Part shown: piece after piece, positions 1 to 19,056 of the stretch
Numbering within the stretch: position 1 is the first letter of the stretch
Layout of the letters: each line of letters begins with the position of its first letter
The notes under the pieces: generated by a model
Told to the model about the DNA's origin: nothing
Databases searched by the model: none
What the model saw: the letters and a program-made list of their open reading frames with translations, nothing else
Source of the DNA: Desmodus rotundus
Taxonomy: Eukaryota > Chordata > Mammalia > Chiroptera > Phyllostomidae
Assembly (NCBI RefSeq): GCF_022682495.2
Contig: NC_071389.1
Span: 9,043,199 to 9,107,198, forward strand
Length of the DNA stretch: 64,000 bases
Direction of reading: 5' to 3'
Program-made: the position numbers and the translations under genes

Positions 1-1
1 T

Positions 2-3000
2 AGAATGAAAGTGCCAAAGGAAAAGGCACTTTCAAGCCACATAGAAGTGGTAGATAAGGAAGGTAGGCCTAAACCCAGGAAGCACCTAAAACCAGAGCAG
101 TCTGCTGATGGGGTAAGTGCTGTGGATCTGGAAAAGCTGGAAGCAAGGAAAAGGCGTTTTGCAGATTCCAATTTGAAAGCAGAAAGGCAAAAATCCGAAG
201 TCAAGAAAAGTAGTCCAGAGATGGAAGATGCTCGGGTGCTTTTAAAAAAGCAGGCCGATGTATCATCTAGAGATGTCATTCTGCTGAGGGAAGGAGAGTC
301 TGAAAGAAAGCCTGTAAGGAAAGAAATTCTTAAAAGAGAATCTAAAAAGATCAAACTAGACAGACTTAATGCTGTTCCCAGCCCCAAAGACTGTCAGGAG
401 CTTGCCAGCATTTCTGTTGGGACTGGCCCAAGGCCCATCTCAGACCTACAAGCAAGGCTGGGAGAAACAATAGGTGAATCTGTGGAAAATCAAGAAATCC
501 AATCAAAAAAACCCACATCCTCAAAACCACAGCTCAAACAGCTACAGCTATTAGATGATCAAGGACCAGAGAGAGAAGATACGAGGAAAAACTATTGCAG
601 TCTTCGTGATGAAGCACTTGAATGTAAATCGGGCCAAGAGAAACCACATTCAGTAAATACTGAAGAAAAAATTGGCATTGATATTGATCACACGCAGAGT
701 TACCGAAAACAAATGGAGCAGAGTCGTAGAAAACAGCAGATGGAGATGGAAATAGCCAAGTCTGAGAAGTTTGGCAGCCCTAAAAAAGATGTAGATGACT
801 ATGAAAGACGTAGTCTTGTTCATGAGGTAGGTAAACCCCCTCAAGATGTCACTGATGACTCTCCTCCCAGCAAAAAGAAAAGGATGGATCATGTTGATTT
901 TGATATCTGCACCAAGAGAGAAAGGAATTACAGAAGTTCACGCCAAATCAGTGAAGATTCTGAAAGGACTGGTTGTTCTCCCAATATCCGTCATGGTTCC
1001 TTCCATGAGGAAGATGACCCCATAGGCTCTCCTAGGCTAATGTCAGTAAAAGGGTCTCCTAAAGTAGATGAAAAGGGTCTCCCCTTTTCTAATATAACAG
1101 TCAGAGAAGAATCCTTAAAATTTAATCCTTATGATTCCAGCAAGAGAGAACAGATGGCAGACATGGCCAAAATAAAGCTATCTGTCTTGAATTCTGAAGA
1201 TGAACTAAATCGGTGGGACTCTCAAATTAAGCAGGATGCCAGCAGATTTGATGTGAGTTTCCCAAACAGCATAATTAAGAGAGACAGCCTTCGAAAGAGG
1301 TCTGTACGTGACTTGGAACCTGGTGAGGTGCCTTCTGATTCTGATGAAGATGGTGAACACAAATCCCACTCACCCAGAGCGCATTATAAGGATGCATTAT
1401 ATGAAAGTTCTCGGTTATCTTTTTTATTGAGGGACAGAGAAGACAAACTACGTGAGCGGGATGAAAGGCTCTCCAGTTCTTTAGAAAGGAACAAATTTTA
1501 TTCTTTTGCGTTGGATAAGACAATCACCCCAGACACTAAGGCTTTGCTCGAAAGAGCCAAATCCCTCTCTTCATCGCGAGAAGAAAATTGGTCTTTTCTT
1601 GATTGGGACTCTCGATTTGCTAATTTTCGAAACAACAAAGATAAAGAAAAGGTTGACTCTGCTCCAAGACCTATTCCGTCCTGGTACATGAAAAAGAAGA
1701 AAATTCGGACTGACTCAGAAGGGAAAATAGATGATAAAAAAGATGATCATAAAGAAGAAGAACAGGAAAGGCAAGAATTATTTGCTTCTCGTTTTTTACA
1801 TAGCTCAATCTTTGAACAAGATTCCAAGCGCTTGCAGCACCTAGAGAGAAAAGACGAGGAACCTGACTTCATTTCTGGTAGGTTATACGGGAGGCAGACA
1901 TCTGATGGAGTGAACAGCACAACTGATTTGATTCAAGAACCAGTAGTTCTTTTCCATAGCAGATTTATGGAACTCACACGAATGCAACAGAAAGAAAAAG
2001 AAAAAGACCAAAAACCTAAAGAAGTTGAGAAACAGGAAGATACGGAGGATCATCCCAAGACCCCAGAATCTACTTCTGAAAATAAAGAGTCAGAACTGAA
2101 AACCCCATCTTCCATTGGGCCTCCTTGTGGCACAGTTGTAACTCCAGAGTTGGCATCATCATCACTGGAGAAGACAGTAGGTGATAAAACAGGAGAGGTG
2201 CCTTTGGTGATGGAAGAGAAAACTACGGAGCCAGCCTCCATTTCAGAAGAAGCAAAACCTGCCTCTGAACTGGTTCCTGTTGTGGAACAACCTGAGCAAG
2301 CAGACTTGCCCCTAGGAGTGGACACCGAAAAGGATGCTGCCGGGACTCCGTTAGTTGTTGGAGAAAGTTCATCAGTTGACCAGCTGCCTAATCTAGATGC
2401 CAAGCCTCCAACTCCTGGGGCCTCATTTTCCCACGTAGAGACCAGTGGAGATCCAGAACCTGACAGTACCCAACTACTTTCAAAACCGACTCAGAAGCCT
2501 AAGGAAGCTGATGAGCCAAAAGTGGAAAAGCCAGACTCAGCTGCTAGTGTTGAGCCCCTTGCAAATCAGAAAGCTGAAGTTGTTCCTGAGGTTCAGCCTC
2601 AAGCTTCCGAAGATGTAGAGGTTGATCCTCCAGTTGCTACAAAAGATAAAAAGCCAAACAAAAGTAAACGTTCCAAGACTCCTATCCAGGCAGCTGCAGC
2701 AAGTATTGTGGAAAAGCCCGTCACAAGGAAGAGTGAGAGGATAGACCGGGAAAAACTCAAGCGGTCCAATTCTCCTCGGGGCGAAGCCCAGAAGCTCTTA
2801 GAGTTGAAGATGGAAGCTGAGAAGATTACAAGGACTGCCTCTAAAAACTCAGCCACAGACACTGAACACCCTGAGCCAAGTCTGCCCCTCAGCCGAACGA
2901 GGCGCCGGAATGTAAGAAGTGTCTATGCAACCATGGGTGATCATGAAAGCCGCTCTCCGATCAAGGAGCCTATCGAGCAACCGAGAGTGACCAGAAAGAG

Positions 3001-6000
3001 ATTGGAGCGGGAGCTTCAGGAGGCTGTGTCAGTCCCCACTACCCCTAGAAGGGGAAGGCCTCCAAAAACACGCCGTCGAGTCGAAGAAGATGAGGAGACT
3101 GAGGCAAAAGAACCAGTTGAAACACTTAAACCAGCTGAGGGATGGAGATCCCCACGGTCCCAAAAATCAGTTGCTGGTGGCCCACAAGGGAAAAAGGGAA
3201 AAAATGAACCAAAAGTTGATGCTGAACGTCCTGAGGCCACCACTGAGGTGAGTCCCCAAGTAAATGTGAAAGAAAATAACACAAAATCTAAGACTGATAA
3301 AGAAGCAGCAGGAAGTGAGCAGAAACGGGACAAAAAAGAAATTGGCACAGACAAAAATCCACCTGAAACCACCCCAGTTGAAGTGGTAGAGAAAAAAACA
3401 GCCCCAGAAAAAAACTCCAAGTCAAAGAGAGGTAGATCTCGAAACTCCAGGTCAGCAGTGGACAGATCTGCAAATCTGAAAGCCACGAATGCCACTGTCA
3501 ATCCCACTGTGGCTGCAGGCCCTGCAGAACTGGCCATGGAGAAGGAAGCTGGGGTTGTGGAAGTGTCCCCCGAGAAGAGCGGGAGTCCCCCAGCAGAGGG
3601 TCTGTCATCTCAGGTGAACAGTGATCCAGCTGAACCAGACAAGGAGCCAGAGAAGGAAGATCTGTCTGCTTCTAAGCCGTCCCCAGAAGCAAATCAGTTA
3701 GCCAAGCAGATGGAGCTGGAGCAGGCTGTGGAGAACATTGCAAAGCTCACTGAAACCTCCGCCTCCGCAGCTTTCAAGGCGGCAGCTACCGATGCACCAG
3801 AGGGCCTCTCTGCAGAGGACAGGGACAAGCCTGCACACCAAGCCAGTGAAACAGAACTGGCTGCAGCTATTGGCTCTATCATCAACGACATTTCCGGGGA
3901 GCCAGAAAACTTCCCAGCACCTCCACCTTACCCTGCAGAATCTCAGACAGACTTGCAGCCCCATTCTCAAGAGCAGCAGTCTCCTGAGGTGAGAATGGAG
4001 CCTGAGACTGATGAGGCCGTGTCTGGCATCTTGGAGACTGAGGCTACTACAGAATCTTCTGGGCCAGCAGTCAGTGCCCCTAACCCCTCAGCAAGCCTAG
4101 CAGATACCAAGGAAGCTGGAGGAAACAGCAGCGAAACCTCCCACCCAGTGCTGGAAACCAAGGGGTCAAAAGAAGCAGAAGTTGCTCTCCCTCGGAAAGA
4201 CAAAGGGCGCCAGAAAACAACTCGATCACGCCGCAAACGGAATACAAACAAGAAAACAGCTACTGCAGAGAGGGCTACTGCAGAGGCTCATGTCTCAAAA
4301 GCCAACCAAGTTCAAAGCAATAGTCCTGCTACAAATGAAGCAACAATGGTACAACCCTCAGAAACTCCACAGGAAGAAAAGCAGAATGAGAATCCGCAGG
4401 CCGCTCCTCCAGAACCACATGCTTCTGACTCAGGCGAGATTCCCTCCGGGGAAAATTTGTCCCAAGAAAGCTGTGTTGAAGAAAAAACTCCAACCAAGAT
4501 GACTGTGCTCCCAGACCCTCCCCCTTCCTCACAGCCAGCACTGGTAGAGAATGAGCCCCAAGCAAGATTCAAGGTGCATTCCATCATTGAAAGTGATCCA
4601 GTGACCCCACCCAGTGATTCAAGCATACCCACCCCCACAATTCCTTCAGTAACTGCAGCAAAGCTCCCACCCCCTATAACCTCTGGGGGGATCTTGCACC
4701 AGAGTCCCCCTACTAAGGTGACAGAGTGGATCACAAGGCAGGAGGAACCTCGGGCTCAGTCCACTCCATCTCCAGCTCTTCCCCCAGACACAAAAGCCTC
4801 TGACGTTGACACTAGCTCCAGTACACTGAGAAAGATTCTCATGGACCCCAAATATGTATCTGCCACAGGCATCACTTCCACAAGTGTCACAGCTGCCATC
4901 GCAGAGCCTGTAAGCGCTGCCCCTTGTCTGCATGAGACGCCATCCCCTCCAGCTGAATCTAAAAAGCCTCTTGTAGAAGAAAAACCAGCAGCTCCAGTAA
5001 CTAATGTCTCTGACACACCGACTTCAGAGGTTCCAGTAGCCACTGACAAAGAAAAGGTGGCTCCAGTCATTGCTCCCAAAATTACTTCTGTTATTAGCCG
5101 CATGCCTGTCAGCATTGATTTGGAGAATTCGCAAAAGATAACTCTGGCAAAACCAGCTCCTCAAACCCTGACTGGCCTGGTGAGCGCCCTGACTGGCCTG
5201 GTGAATGTCTCCTTGGTCCCAGTGAATGCATTGACTGGCCCAGTGAATGCCCTGAAGGGCCCTGTGAAGGGCTCAGTGACGACACTGAAAGGTTTGGTGA
5301 ACACTCCTGCTGGCCCTGTCAATGTCCTAAAGGGGCCAGTGAATGTTCTGACAGGACCAGTGAACGTTCTCACCACTCCAGTGAATGCCACTGTGGGCAC
5401 AGTGAATGCTGCCACAGGCGTGGTAAACGCCGCTGCGGGTACAGGGAGCACTGCAGCGGGTGCAGGGAGCGCTGCAGCGGGTGCAGTGACGGTCACAGCA
5501 GGTGCAGCAACTGCTGCATCTGGTGGTGTGACTGCCGCAACAACAGGTGCAGTGACTGTGGCAGGTGCAGTGATTGCACCACCAGCAAAGTGCAAGCAGA
5601 GATCGAGCACTAACGAAAACAGTCGGTTCCACCCAGGGTCTATGTCTGTGATTGATGAGCGTCCGGCAGACTCGGGCTCTGGAGCTGGGCTGCGTGTGAA
5701 CACTTCCGAAGGGGTTGTGCTCTTGAGCTATTCAGGGCAGAAGACTGAAGGCCCACAACGGATCAGCGCCAAGATTAGCCAGATCCCACCAGCAAGTGCC
5801 ATGGACATTGAATTTCAACAGTCAGTGTCCAAGTCACAGGTCAAACCCGATGCTGTCACACCATCGCAGCCACCGCCCAAAGGCCCTCAAGCTCCTTCAG
5901 GCTATGCAAATGTGGCCACCCATTCTACTCTGGTGCTAACTGCCCAGACGTATAATGCATCTCCAGTGATTTCATCTGTTAAGGCTGACCGTCCTTCCTT

Positions 6001-7267
6001 GGAGAAGCCTGAGCCCATTCACCTCTCGGTGTCCACACCTGTCACCCAGGGTGGTACGGTGAAGGTTCTCACCCAGGGCATAAACACACCGCCAGTGCTG
6101 GTTCACAACCAGTTGGTTCTCACCCCAAGCATCGTCACCACTAATAAAAAGCTTGCTGACCCTGTCACCCTTAAAATAGAGACCAAGGTTCTTCAGCCGG
6201 CTAACCTGGGGTCTGCTCTCACTCCTCACCACCCTCCTGCTCTGCCCAGCAAACTGCCTGCAGAAGTGAACCATGTCGCCGCGGGGCCCAGCACCCCAAC
6301 AGATCGAAATGTGTCCCATTTGGCAGCCACAAAGCCAGATGCACATTCTCCTCGACCCAGTGGGCCTGCTCCGTCTCCGTTCCCAAGGGCATGCCATCCC
6401 AGCAGCACCACATCCACCGCACTCTCCACCAATGCCACAGTCATGCTGGCTGCAGGCATTCCTGTGCCTCAGTTCATCTCCAGCATACACCCAGAGCAGT
6501 CTGTCATCATGCCCCCCCACAGCATCACCCAGACTGTGTCCCTTGGCCATTTATCCCAGGGTGAAGTGAGAATGAACACACCCACGCTGCCCAGCATCAC
6601 CTATAGCATCCGGCCAGAGACACTTCACTCTCCTCGGGCTCCCCTGCAGCCCCAGCAAATAGAGGTCAGGGCCCCACAGCGGGCAGGCACACCCCAGCCA
6701 GCCACAGCTGGTGTGTCCGCCCTGGCCTCCCAGCACCCTCCAGAGGAAGAAGTTCATTATCACCTCCCTGTTGCTCGAGCCACAGCCCCTGTGCAATCGG
6801 AAGTGCTGGTCATGCAGTCTGAGTACCGACTGCACCCGTACACTGTTCCTCGGGATGTGAGGATCATGGTGCATCCTCATGTGACGGCAGTCAGTGAGCA
6901 GCCCCGGGCAGCAGATGGCGTAGTGAAGGTACCACCAGCTAGCAAGGTGCCTCAGCAGCCAGGGAAAGAAGGTGCCAAGACAACAGATGCCAAAGCAGCC
7001 CCTGTTCCTGCCCCTGCCCCTCCCCCTCACAGCGAGGCCCGAATCCTCACAGTCACCCCCAGCAACCAGCTCCAGGGGCTGCCTCTGAGCCCGCCTGTGG
7101 TGGTGACCCATGGGGTACAGATCGTACACTCCAGTGGGGAGCTGTTTCAGGAGTACAGATATGGGGACATCCGTACCTACCACAGCCCAGCTCAGCTCAC
7201 ACACGCTCAGTTTCCTGCCACCACCTCTGTTGGCCTGCCTTCCCGAACCAAGGCTGCTTCTACTCAG
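2..7267 (+). CDS. SPEN: SPEN giant penultimate-block exon (exon 11 equivalent)
   Basis: One uninterrupted 7.27 kb exon, which is characteristic of SPEN. It ends at ACTCAG followed by the donor GTGAGA; the open frame runs 144 bases past the donor to a stop at 7409-7411, but that is intronic readthrough. The first half is rich in Lys, Glu and Ser with nuclear-localisation-like clusters such as KKKR. The second half is Pro/Thr/Val/Ala-rich. Between about 5160 and 5580 the protein passes through an imperfect tandem repeat around GPVNVL, then an Ala/Val/Thr-rich tract. The RBPJ-contacting beta-hairpin segment follows directly. Confidence 0.95.
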
Positions 7268-9553
7268 GTGAGAGCACCACAGATCAGTCTTCTGGTGCAA
7301 ACTGATTTAGGTGCCACTGTGTTTCCTAAAGTATGTCACTCTTTTTGTGTGTTTAAAGAGAAGCTTCCTGAATTTCAGGCTGAAGGAATCAGATCACAGC
7401 AGAGAGATTAGGGATGGGAAGGAGCTCTTTGTGGAGTGGTGTCTTCTGCTTGCCTGGGTGAAGAGGGAGGGAACAGGGTACCACCTCTTACCAGAATCTT
7501 CAATCCTGAATGGCTAAGAGCATCACCAACCTTCCGTGGCCTAGCTGAGAGGAGATGCTTGCAGCTGACCCTGCCTGGGGCCCAGGGCCAGTAGGTCTGG
7601 GGCTGGGTGTTGTGCGTTACAGACTCTGACTGTGTCCCTTTCTCCTCTCATCCAATTCCAGGGTACTCCCCCTGAAGGTGAGCCCTTGCAGTCCACTCAG
7701 CCTGTGCAATCTACACAGCCTACGCAGCAGCCTGTGCAGTCCACGCAGCCTTGCCAGCCCTCACAGCTTAGCCAGACAGGCCAGCCACCAAGCAGCAAGA
7801 TGCCTCAGGTCTCCCAGGAGGCGAAGGGGACCCAGACAGGAGTAGAGCAGCCTCGCCTCCCAACCATATCTGCAAATAGACCAGCTGAGCCTCATGCCCA
7901 GGGTCAGAGGACCCAGGCAGAAACAAGCCAGATCTCCTATCCCTCTCCTGTATCTGTCTCCACCAAGCCTGACCTCCCGGGCTCTCTCCCTGCTCAGGCT
8001 GCCCCAAAGCCGCCGTTGTTTGTCTCCACAACCTCAGGCCCTAGCACCCCTCCAGGACTGGCTCTGCTGCACACTGAAGCCCAGCCCTCCCCCAAACCAG
8101 ATTGTTCTCCACACTTGACTTCCCAGAGGCCTGTGGATATGGTCCAGCTTCTGAAGGTAAGCCTGGGAGGGGTTCCACACTACTCCCTTCCAAGCTTTGT
8201 GCTGTGTTAAAATGTCCTAAGATCACTTAGCCCAGCATGGCTCTGCTCTCCAGCCATGAGCTCACTTCCTGTTTGTCCCTCCCCACCCCAACAGAAGTAC
8301 CCCATTGTGTGGCAGGGCCTCCTGGCCCTCAAGAATGACACAGCTGCCGTGCAGCTCCACTTTGTCTCTGGCAACAACGTCCTGGCCCATCGGTCTCTGC
8401 CCCTCTCTGAAGGAGGCCCTCCCCTGAGAATTGCCCAGAGGATGCGGCTGGAGGTCTCACAGCTGGAAGGGGTTGCCCGAAGGATGACGGTAAGACAGGG
8501 CCCACGTGAGCAGCTACCCCACCCCAGGGATATAAGGTATAGGTGGCCCCCAGCTGCCTGTCTTCTTGGCTTGTCATGGGATACAGCAATGGCAGTGGAT
8601 GATAAAGGACATGTTCTGTTTCCTCTGAGGGTATGAAATGCCTCTAGATGTAAAACGGCTTTTTTCTCCATTCAACAAACATGAGGGTGGACTTTGGGGG
8701 CTTTTCTGGACATACAGGCCAAATCCCCTGGGTTGGATAGGCTTCCGCATGTTTCGTGAGGAAGCATTTGATCACTGATAGCTTTCTCTGTCCCAGGTGG
8801 AGACAGATTACTGTCTGCTGCTGGCTCTGCCCTGTGGACGTGACCAAGAGGATGTCGTGAGCCAGACCGAGTCCCTCAAGGCTGCCTTCATCACCTATCT
8901 GCAGGCCAAGCAGGCTGCAGGGATCATCAATGTTCCCAACCCTGGCTCCAATCAGGTCAGCCTCATGCCCAGTGTTCTTTCTCAGTGCACGCACAGGTGG
9001 GGCTGGTCAGGCAGTCTGACTAAACTGGTGGCATGGGCCACCAGTGGCAGCTAGAGCAGTTCAGGAGTTTCTCAGAGGAGGTGGGCATAGGGCATTCTGG
9101 GTAGAGGAAACAAGCAGAGTGTATGGATGGGGCCACCATTGCCCATCCTGGAGACAGTCAAGGGACAGCTAAGACAAGAGGTTTTTCTGTAGCTTAATGA
9201 TACAGAAGAGGTTCACAGGAAGTTCATATTAGTTTTCCGACACCTAGGTTTCTCTTGGTGGATAAAGTCATGGGGACCTTAGCTGGTTAGGAAACTGACT
9301 CAACCTGGCTGTCTGCTTTGGGCCTCCAGTTGGAAATGTTTAAAGGAAGAATGGCAGTGGGGTGGGTGATGTGAAGGCAGGGGGTTCCCACTCACTCTCT
9401 CTCTCTCGTTCCCTTCTCCAGCCCGCCTATGTGCTGCAGATCTTCCCACCCTGCGAGTTCTCTGAAAGTCACCTGTCCCGCCTGGCCCCTGACCTTCTCG
9501 CCAGCATCTCCAACATTTCTCCTCACCTCATGATCGTCATTGCCTCTGTGTGA
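2..9553 (+). CDS. SPEN: SPEN (SHARP/MINT), C-terminal part, 5 exons
   Basis: Nuclear transcriptional corepressor that recruits NCoR/SMRT-HDAC complexes in Notch/RBPJ and steroid-receptor signalling and in Xist silencing. Coding exons: 2-7267 (continues left of the window), 7662-8156, 8295-8489, 8797-8955 and 9422-9553, with stop TGA 9551-9553. All introns are phase 0 with GT-AG ends. Together they encode 2,748 residues; against the roughly 3,664-residue human protein this is about residue 917 to the end, so the N-terminal RRMs lie outside. Visible parts are long Lys/Glu-rich charged stretches, the nuclear-receptor interaction region (about 3850-5400), the RBPJ-binding segment with VVLLSYSG (about 5670-5840), a Gln/Pro-rich linker in the second exon here, and the SPOC domain in the last exons. 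No frameshift or internal stop is seen. The frame is open at position 2; an ATG at 5 is internal and is not the start. Confidence 0.97.
8148..9550 (+). CDS. SPEN: SPEN SPOC domain (encoded across four exons)
   Basis: The C-terminal SPOC domain binds phosphorylated SMRT/NCoR tails and RNA polymerase II CTD-type phospho-peptides. It starts in the tail of exon 7662-8156 (MVQLLK), continues with KYPIVWQGLLALKND in exon 8295-8489, with ETDYCLLLALPCG in exon 8797-8955, and ends with MIVIASV. The basic patch residues known in human as R3552 and R3554 are present (QRMRLE; codons 8439-8441 and 8445-8447), as is Y3602 (ITYLQ). It is nearly identical to human as I recall it, so the domain should be functional. 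Confidence 0.93.
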
Positions 9554-10220
9554 GCCACTGAACGGTCAGTCACCACTCAGTGTATTTTCCCAAGACTCTG
9601 CAGCAAAAAACCGAAACACAGGACAACCCAGCCAAGTGGAGGAAGAAGCTGCCTAAGGGGACAGACTCCACTGCCAGACGGCCAGCCTTGCCCTCCTGCC
9701 TGCCCGCCTGGGTCAGGCGGGCAGACTCCTCTGGGCAGTGGTGCTGCTACTATGTATGTTTACATGACATTTAGCCCAAGGACAGACCACCAACCGATGG
9801 ACTCACAGGCACCTTGGGGCTGGGTTTCTCTCTCCTCTTTTTGGAGAAAAGAAACAGGGCAGTGGAACTTTTTTTTGTTTTTAAGAAACAAGAAAACTGA
9901 ACTGCCTTTGCACTAAATTAGTGACTTGGACTCTTGCATAGTGAAGACAGGCTGTGGCACTCTGGATGTCTTGGAGCACGTGAACACACATCAAGACTCT
10001 TAACACAGGACTTCAAACTTCTGCCGAAACCTTGGGGTCAAGGAACATTTCATGGGTGGTTTTGTCCCTACACCCTCCCCTCCCCTTGCTCATCTGGCTG
10101 TCACCTTTCTTAATTCTCCTGCCACCACCATCTTTGATTCACCCAGGATGTACAGCTTACAATTGAAAAGGCGCAAACTGAAGGATTTTCTTTCTTGGTG
10201 GGATATGCAGAACTTGGGAT

Positions 10221-10263
10221 GTATGTATATATAAATATATAATATATATAAATATATATAATA
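10221..10263. repeat. AT-rich microsatellite in SPEN 3' UTR
   Basis: Imperfect TATA/AATATA run of about 43 bases inside the SPEN 3' UTR. Low complexity. Confidence 0.8.
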
Positions 10264-10574
10264 CTGACTTAAAAAATCAGATTCCCCTGACATACATTTT
10301 TTTTTAATCTGTGCCAAAAATGTGTTTTCAGAGAAAATCTTATTTTCATACTCAGACTTTGTATTGTCACTCATTTGTATAAGTGCGCTTCGTTACAGCA
10401 CGGGCCCTGCCCCCGCTACCTGGAAGTGTCACACACACACAGACTACGAAAAGACCGGCTTCCCACTTCCTATGTGACCTTGACCTCTCCCACAACTTCC
10501 TAACACTTTTTAATTTATGAAACTGTTTTTCTCAGCGCAGTTTTGTTTTGTGTGTCCATTGGATTACAAACTTT

Positions 10575-10580
10575 ATTAAA
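10575..10580 (+). terminator. SPEN: SPEN poly(A) signal ATTAAA
   Basis: ATTAAA followed by A-rich sequence and, 20-35 bases on, the GT-rich stretch TGTCAAGTGTGGATGTG. This is the expected arrangement for cleavage near 10595. Confidence 0.75.
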
Positions 10581-10599
10581 AAATACAAAACATGTCAAG

Positions 10600-11930
10600 T
10601 GTGGATGTGATTGTCACTTGGGTGGGAGGACCAAGTAAGGGTCCTTGGCTTATGGGACTAGCTAGCTCTAGTCCCACTTTTGCTTTCTTCCAGTCTATGT
10701 AGAGGACCAGTCCCCTTACTGCCACTTAATCCTCCCAAGGATCATTTTATCTCATGCAAAAGAGATCTTCATCACAGACTGAACGTGGACCATTTTTTCA
10801 ATGCTGTGGTGGTGAAAATACCTGCGACACTTCAAGGTTCTGGTTGGTTCTTGGATAATGTGAAAGGCACTACAGGTAAAATCACCCCCATGCAAACTCA
10901 AACATCTGGTGTTGGCTCCTTACCCTTCCTCCTCCGGGTGTTGTGCAGGCTGGCCCTGCGGTGGCAGTGGCACAGCCTGGCAGGGTGGTGGTCTTGACAG
11001 GAGGGTGGGGCAGTGGGCCGGGGCTCCCCTGCAGCTGGACGTTCTACGAGCTGAGGGCTTGGGCAGGGATGGGAATGGCCACAGAGTTGGTGATCTCACT
11101 TGCAATATCCATGGAGCTCCTCCAAACACCTACACTTTTGATGCGAGAAGCTACCATCTCTGAGTAAGAGATTACAGCCGCTGGGAGCAAATTGTATGGA
11201 AAAGGGGCAGAGACAAAATCCTGTTTCCCTGCTCCTCCACGTGTAAGCAGTGCTGTGTCCCCACCTCCCCATCAAAGCTCCTCGCTGCTCATTATCCCTT
11301 CAGACCCTCACCTGGTGGGACTCCACTGATTCAGGGCAAGTAAATGTTCCTAAAAGATAGCACTGGCTTGGCCATGGTCCTTGGGCCAGGGTTACTGTAA
11401 AGTACATGTGGAGCTCTCCTGCTTCTCCAAACCCAACAGAACTGGGCCCATGGCCCATTGGGCCTGGTTCTCTCTGCCTACCTTGCTGCTCTGGCTGAAT
11501 GATTCCTGAACTGGGCTCTCTGGGTTGCCTGGATCCTGGTAAGTAGTGTGGCAAGCCCCTGCTGGCCTAGCTCCTAACCCCCTGGCAGAAGGGGAAGCTG
11601 GGTGGCACCTGAGTTCCATGGCAGAGAGGGTAGGTGGGATCCTCAAGGTGAATAGGTGAGAAGCCTCCAAAGAGGGGACTGCATGAGGGCGTGGGGCACA
11701 TGGAGCCACACTCTGGCTTGGGAATGCTACCTGCACCTTGACTTGGGCAAAACAGCCCACTCACTTCTAGACAGGCCCCAGGGGTCCAGTCCCACTCCGC
11801 AGAAAAGATAGCCTGGCTTTCCCAAGAAGCAGGTCTCTGCCAGCTGGTCCCTGGGTGGAGCAGCCCTTTGTGGCATCAGCCATAGCTGCCAGCTCCCCAC
11901 CCCATCCCTACAGGGAGCTGTAGGCAGCAT
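10600..11930. other. SPEN-ZBTB17 convergent intergenic spacer
   Basis: About 1.3 kb between the 3' ends of SPEN (+) and ZBTB17 (-). Unique-looking sequence, with no SINE and no frame with coding features. I see nothing specific in it. Confidence 0.6.
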
Positions 11931-12010
11931 TAGAAAATAATCAAATTTATTCTCTCTAGTGAACGGGGCCACCCATCCTTAAATAAACAGTCGGGAGGAG
12001 GGATGCCTGC
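11930..12010 (-). other. ZBTB17: ZBTB17 3' UTR
   Basis: A short 3' UTR of about 80 bases following the stop, ending just beyond the AATAAA signal. A very short UTR agrees with the compact human gene as I recall it. Confidence 0.65.
11946..11951 (-). terminator. ZBTB17: ZBTB17 poly(A) signal AATAAA
   Basis: TTTATT on the plus strand reads AATAAA on the minus strand, 60 bases after the stop codon. Confidence 0.75.
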
Positions 12011-18510
<6,500 letters not shown>

Positions 18511-18987
18511 GGCTGTGGAGAGCCAAGGGCCTTCGTGTTAGCATGCGGGAGGGGCGCCGAGCAGCCTCGGCACGCAGCCCCAAAGCTCCCAGGTGAGAAG
18601 TGTGAGGAGATGGGGAGAATTTAAACACGTCAAGGGAGGATGAACACCCCCAGACGCTCTCTGCAAGCCAAGATCGGCCAGCAGCTCCTGGATTCCTGGG
18701 TGTACTGACTAGAAAAGGTCCGAAACCCGAAAAGCATCGGCGGCCAACAAGAAACAGCCACCTTTGTGACTTGCCAGGTAATGACGTTAAAAAAATCGAA
18801 AGACAAACACAAAACACTGATTACTGCCAGCATTTCAAAAAAATGGCAGTTTAACGTTTTTTACAAAAAGAATCTACGACATAATCTTAGAATAAAGGAC
18901 AGATCTTTCAATTGGATACACTTGGCTCTAGGAAACCTTTTCCGTTTTCCCTTTCTGTCACAGGAGGTGAAATACGTGTCTAGGAAG

Positions 18988-19056
18988 GCAGACGTGTCAT
19001 CGCCCAGTGTCAGGAACTGGCCGCAGACGTGTCATCACCCAGTGTCAGGAACTGGA
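18988..19056. repeat. 35-bp tandem duplication in ZBTB17 intron 1
   Basis: Two adjacent copies of a unit containing GCAGACGTGTCATC and CCCAGTGTCAGGAACTGG, differing at one internal base and at the end. Confidence 0.8.

Larger units (their letters stand above)
9554..10595 (+). other. SPEN: SPEN 3' UTR
   Basis: About 1.04 kb of non-coding sequence after the SPEN stop. It contains a T-rich tract near 9870, an AT-dinucleotide run at 10221-10263, and ends just after an ATTAAA signal. The ends of SPEN and ZBTB17 point at each other about 1.3 kb apart. Confidence 0.85.

Noticed and set aside
5161..5703. 180-codon antisense open frame within SPEN
   Set aside because: It is the reverse of the low-complexity VN/Ala-rich SPEN repeat; no start context, splice signals or homology of its own.
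7268..7411. C-terminal extension of SPEN exon 11 frame
   Set aside because: It lies beyond a consensus donor (CAG|GTGAGA), and exon 7662 continues the protein in phase.
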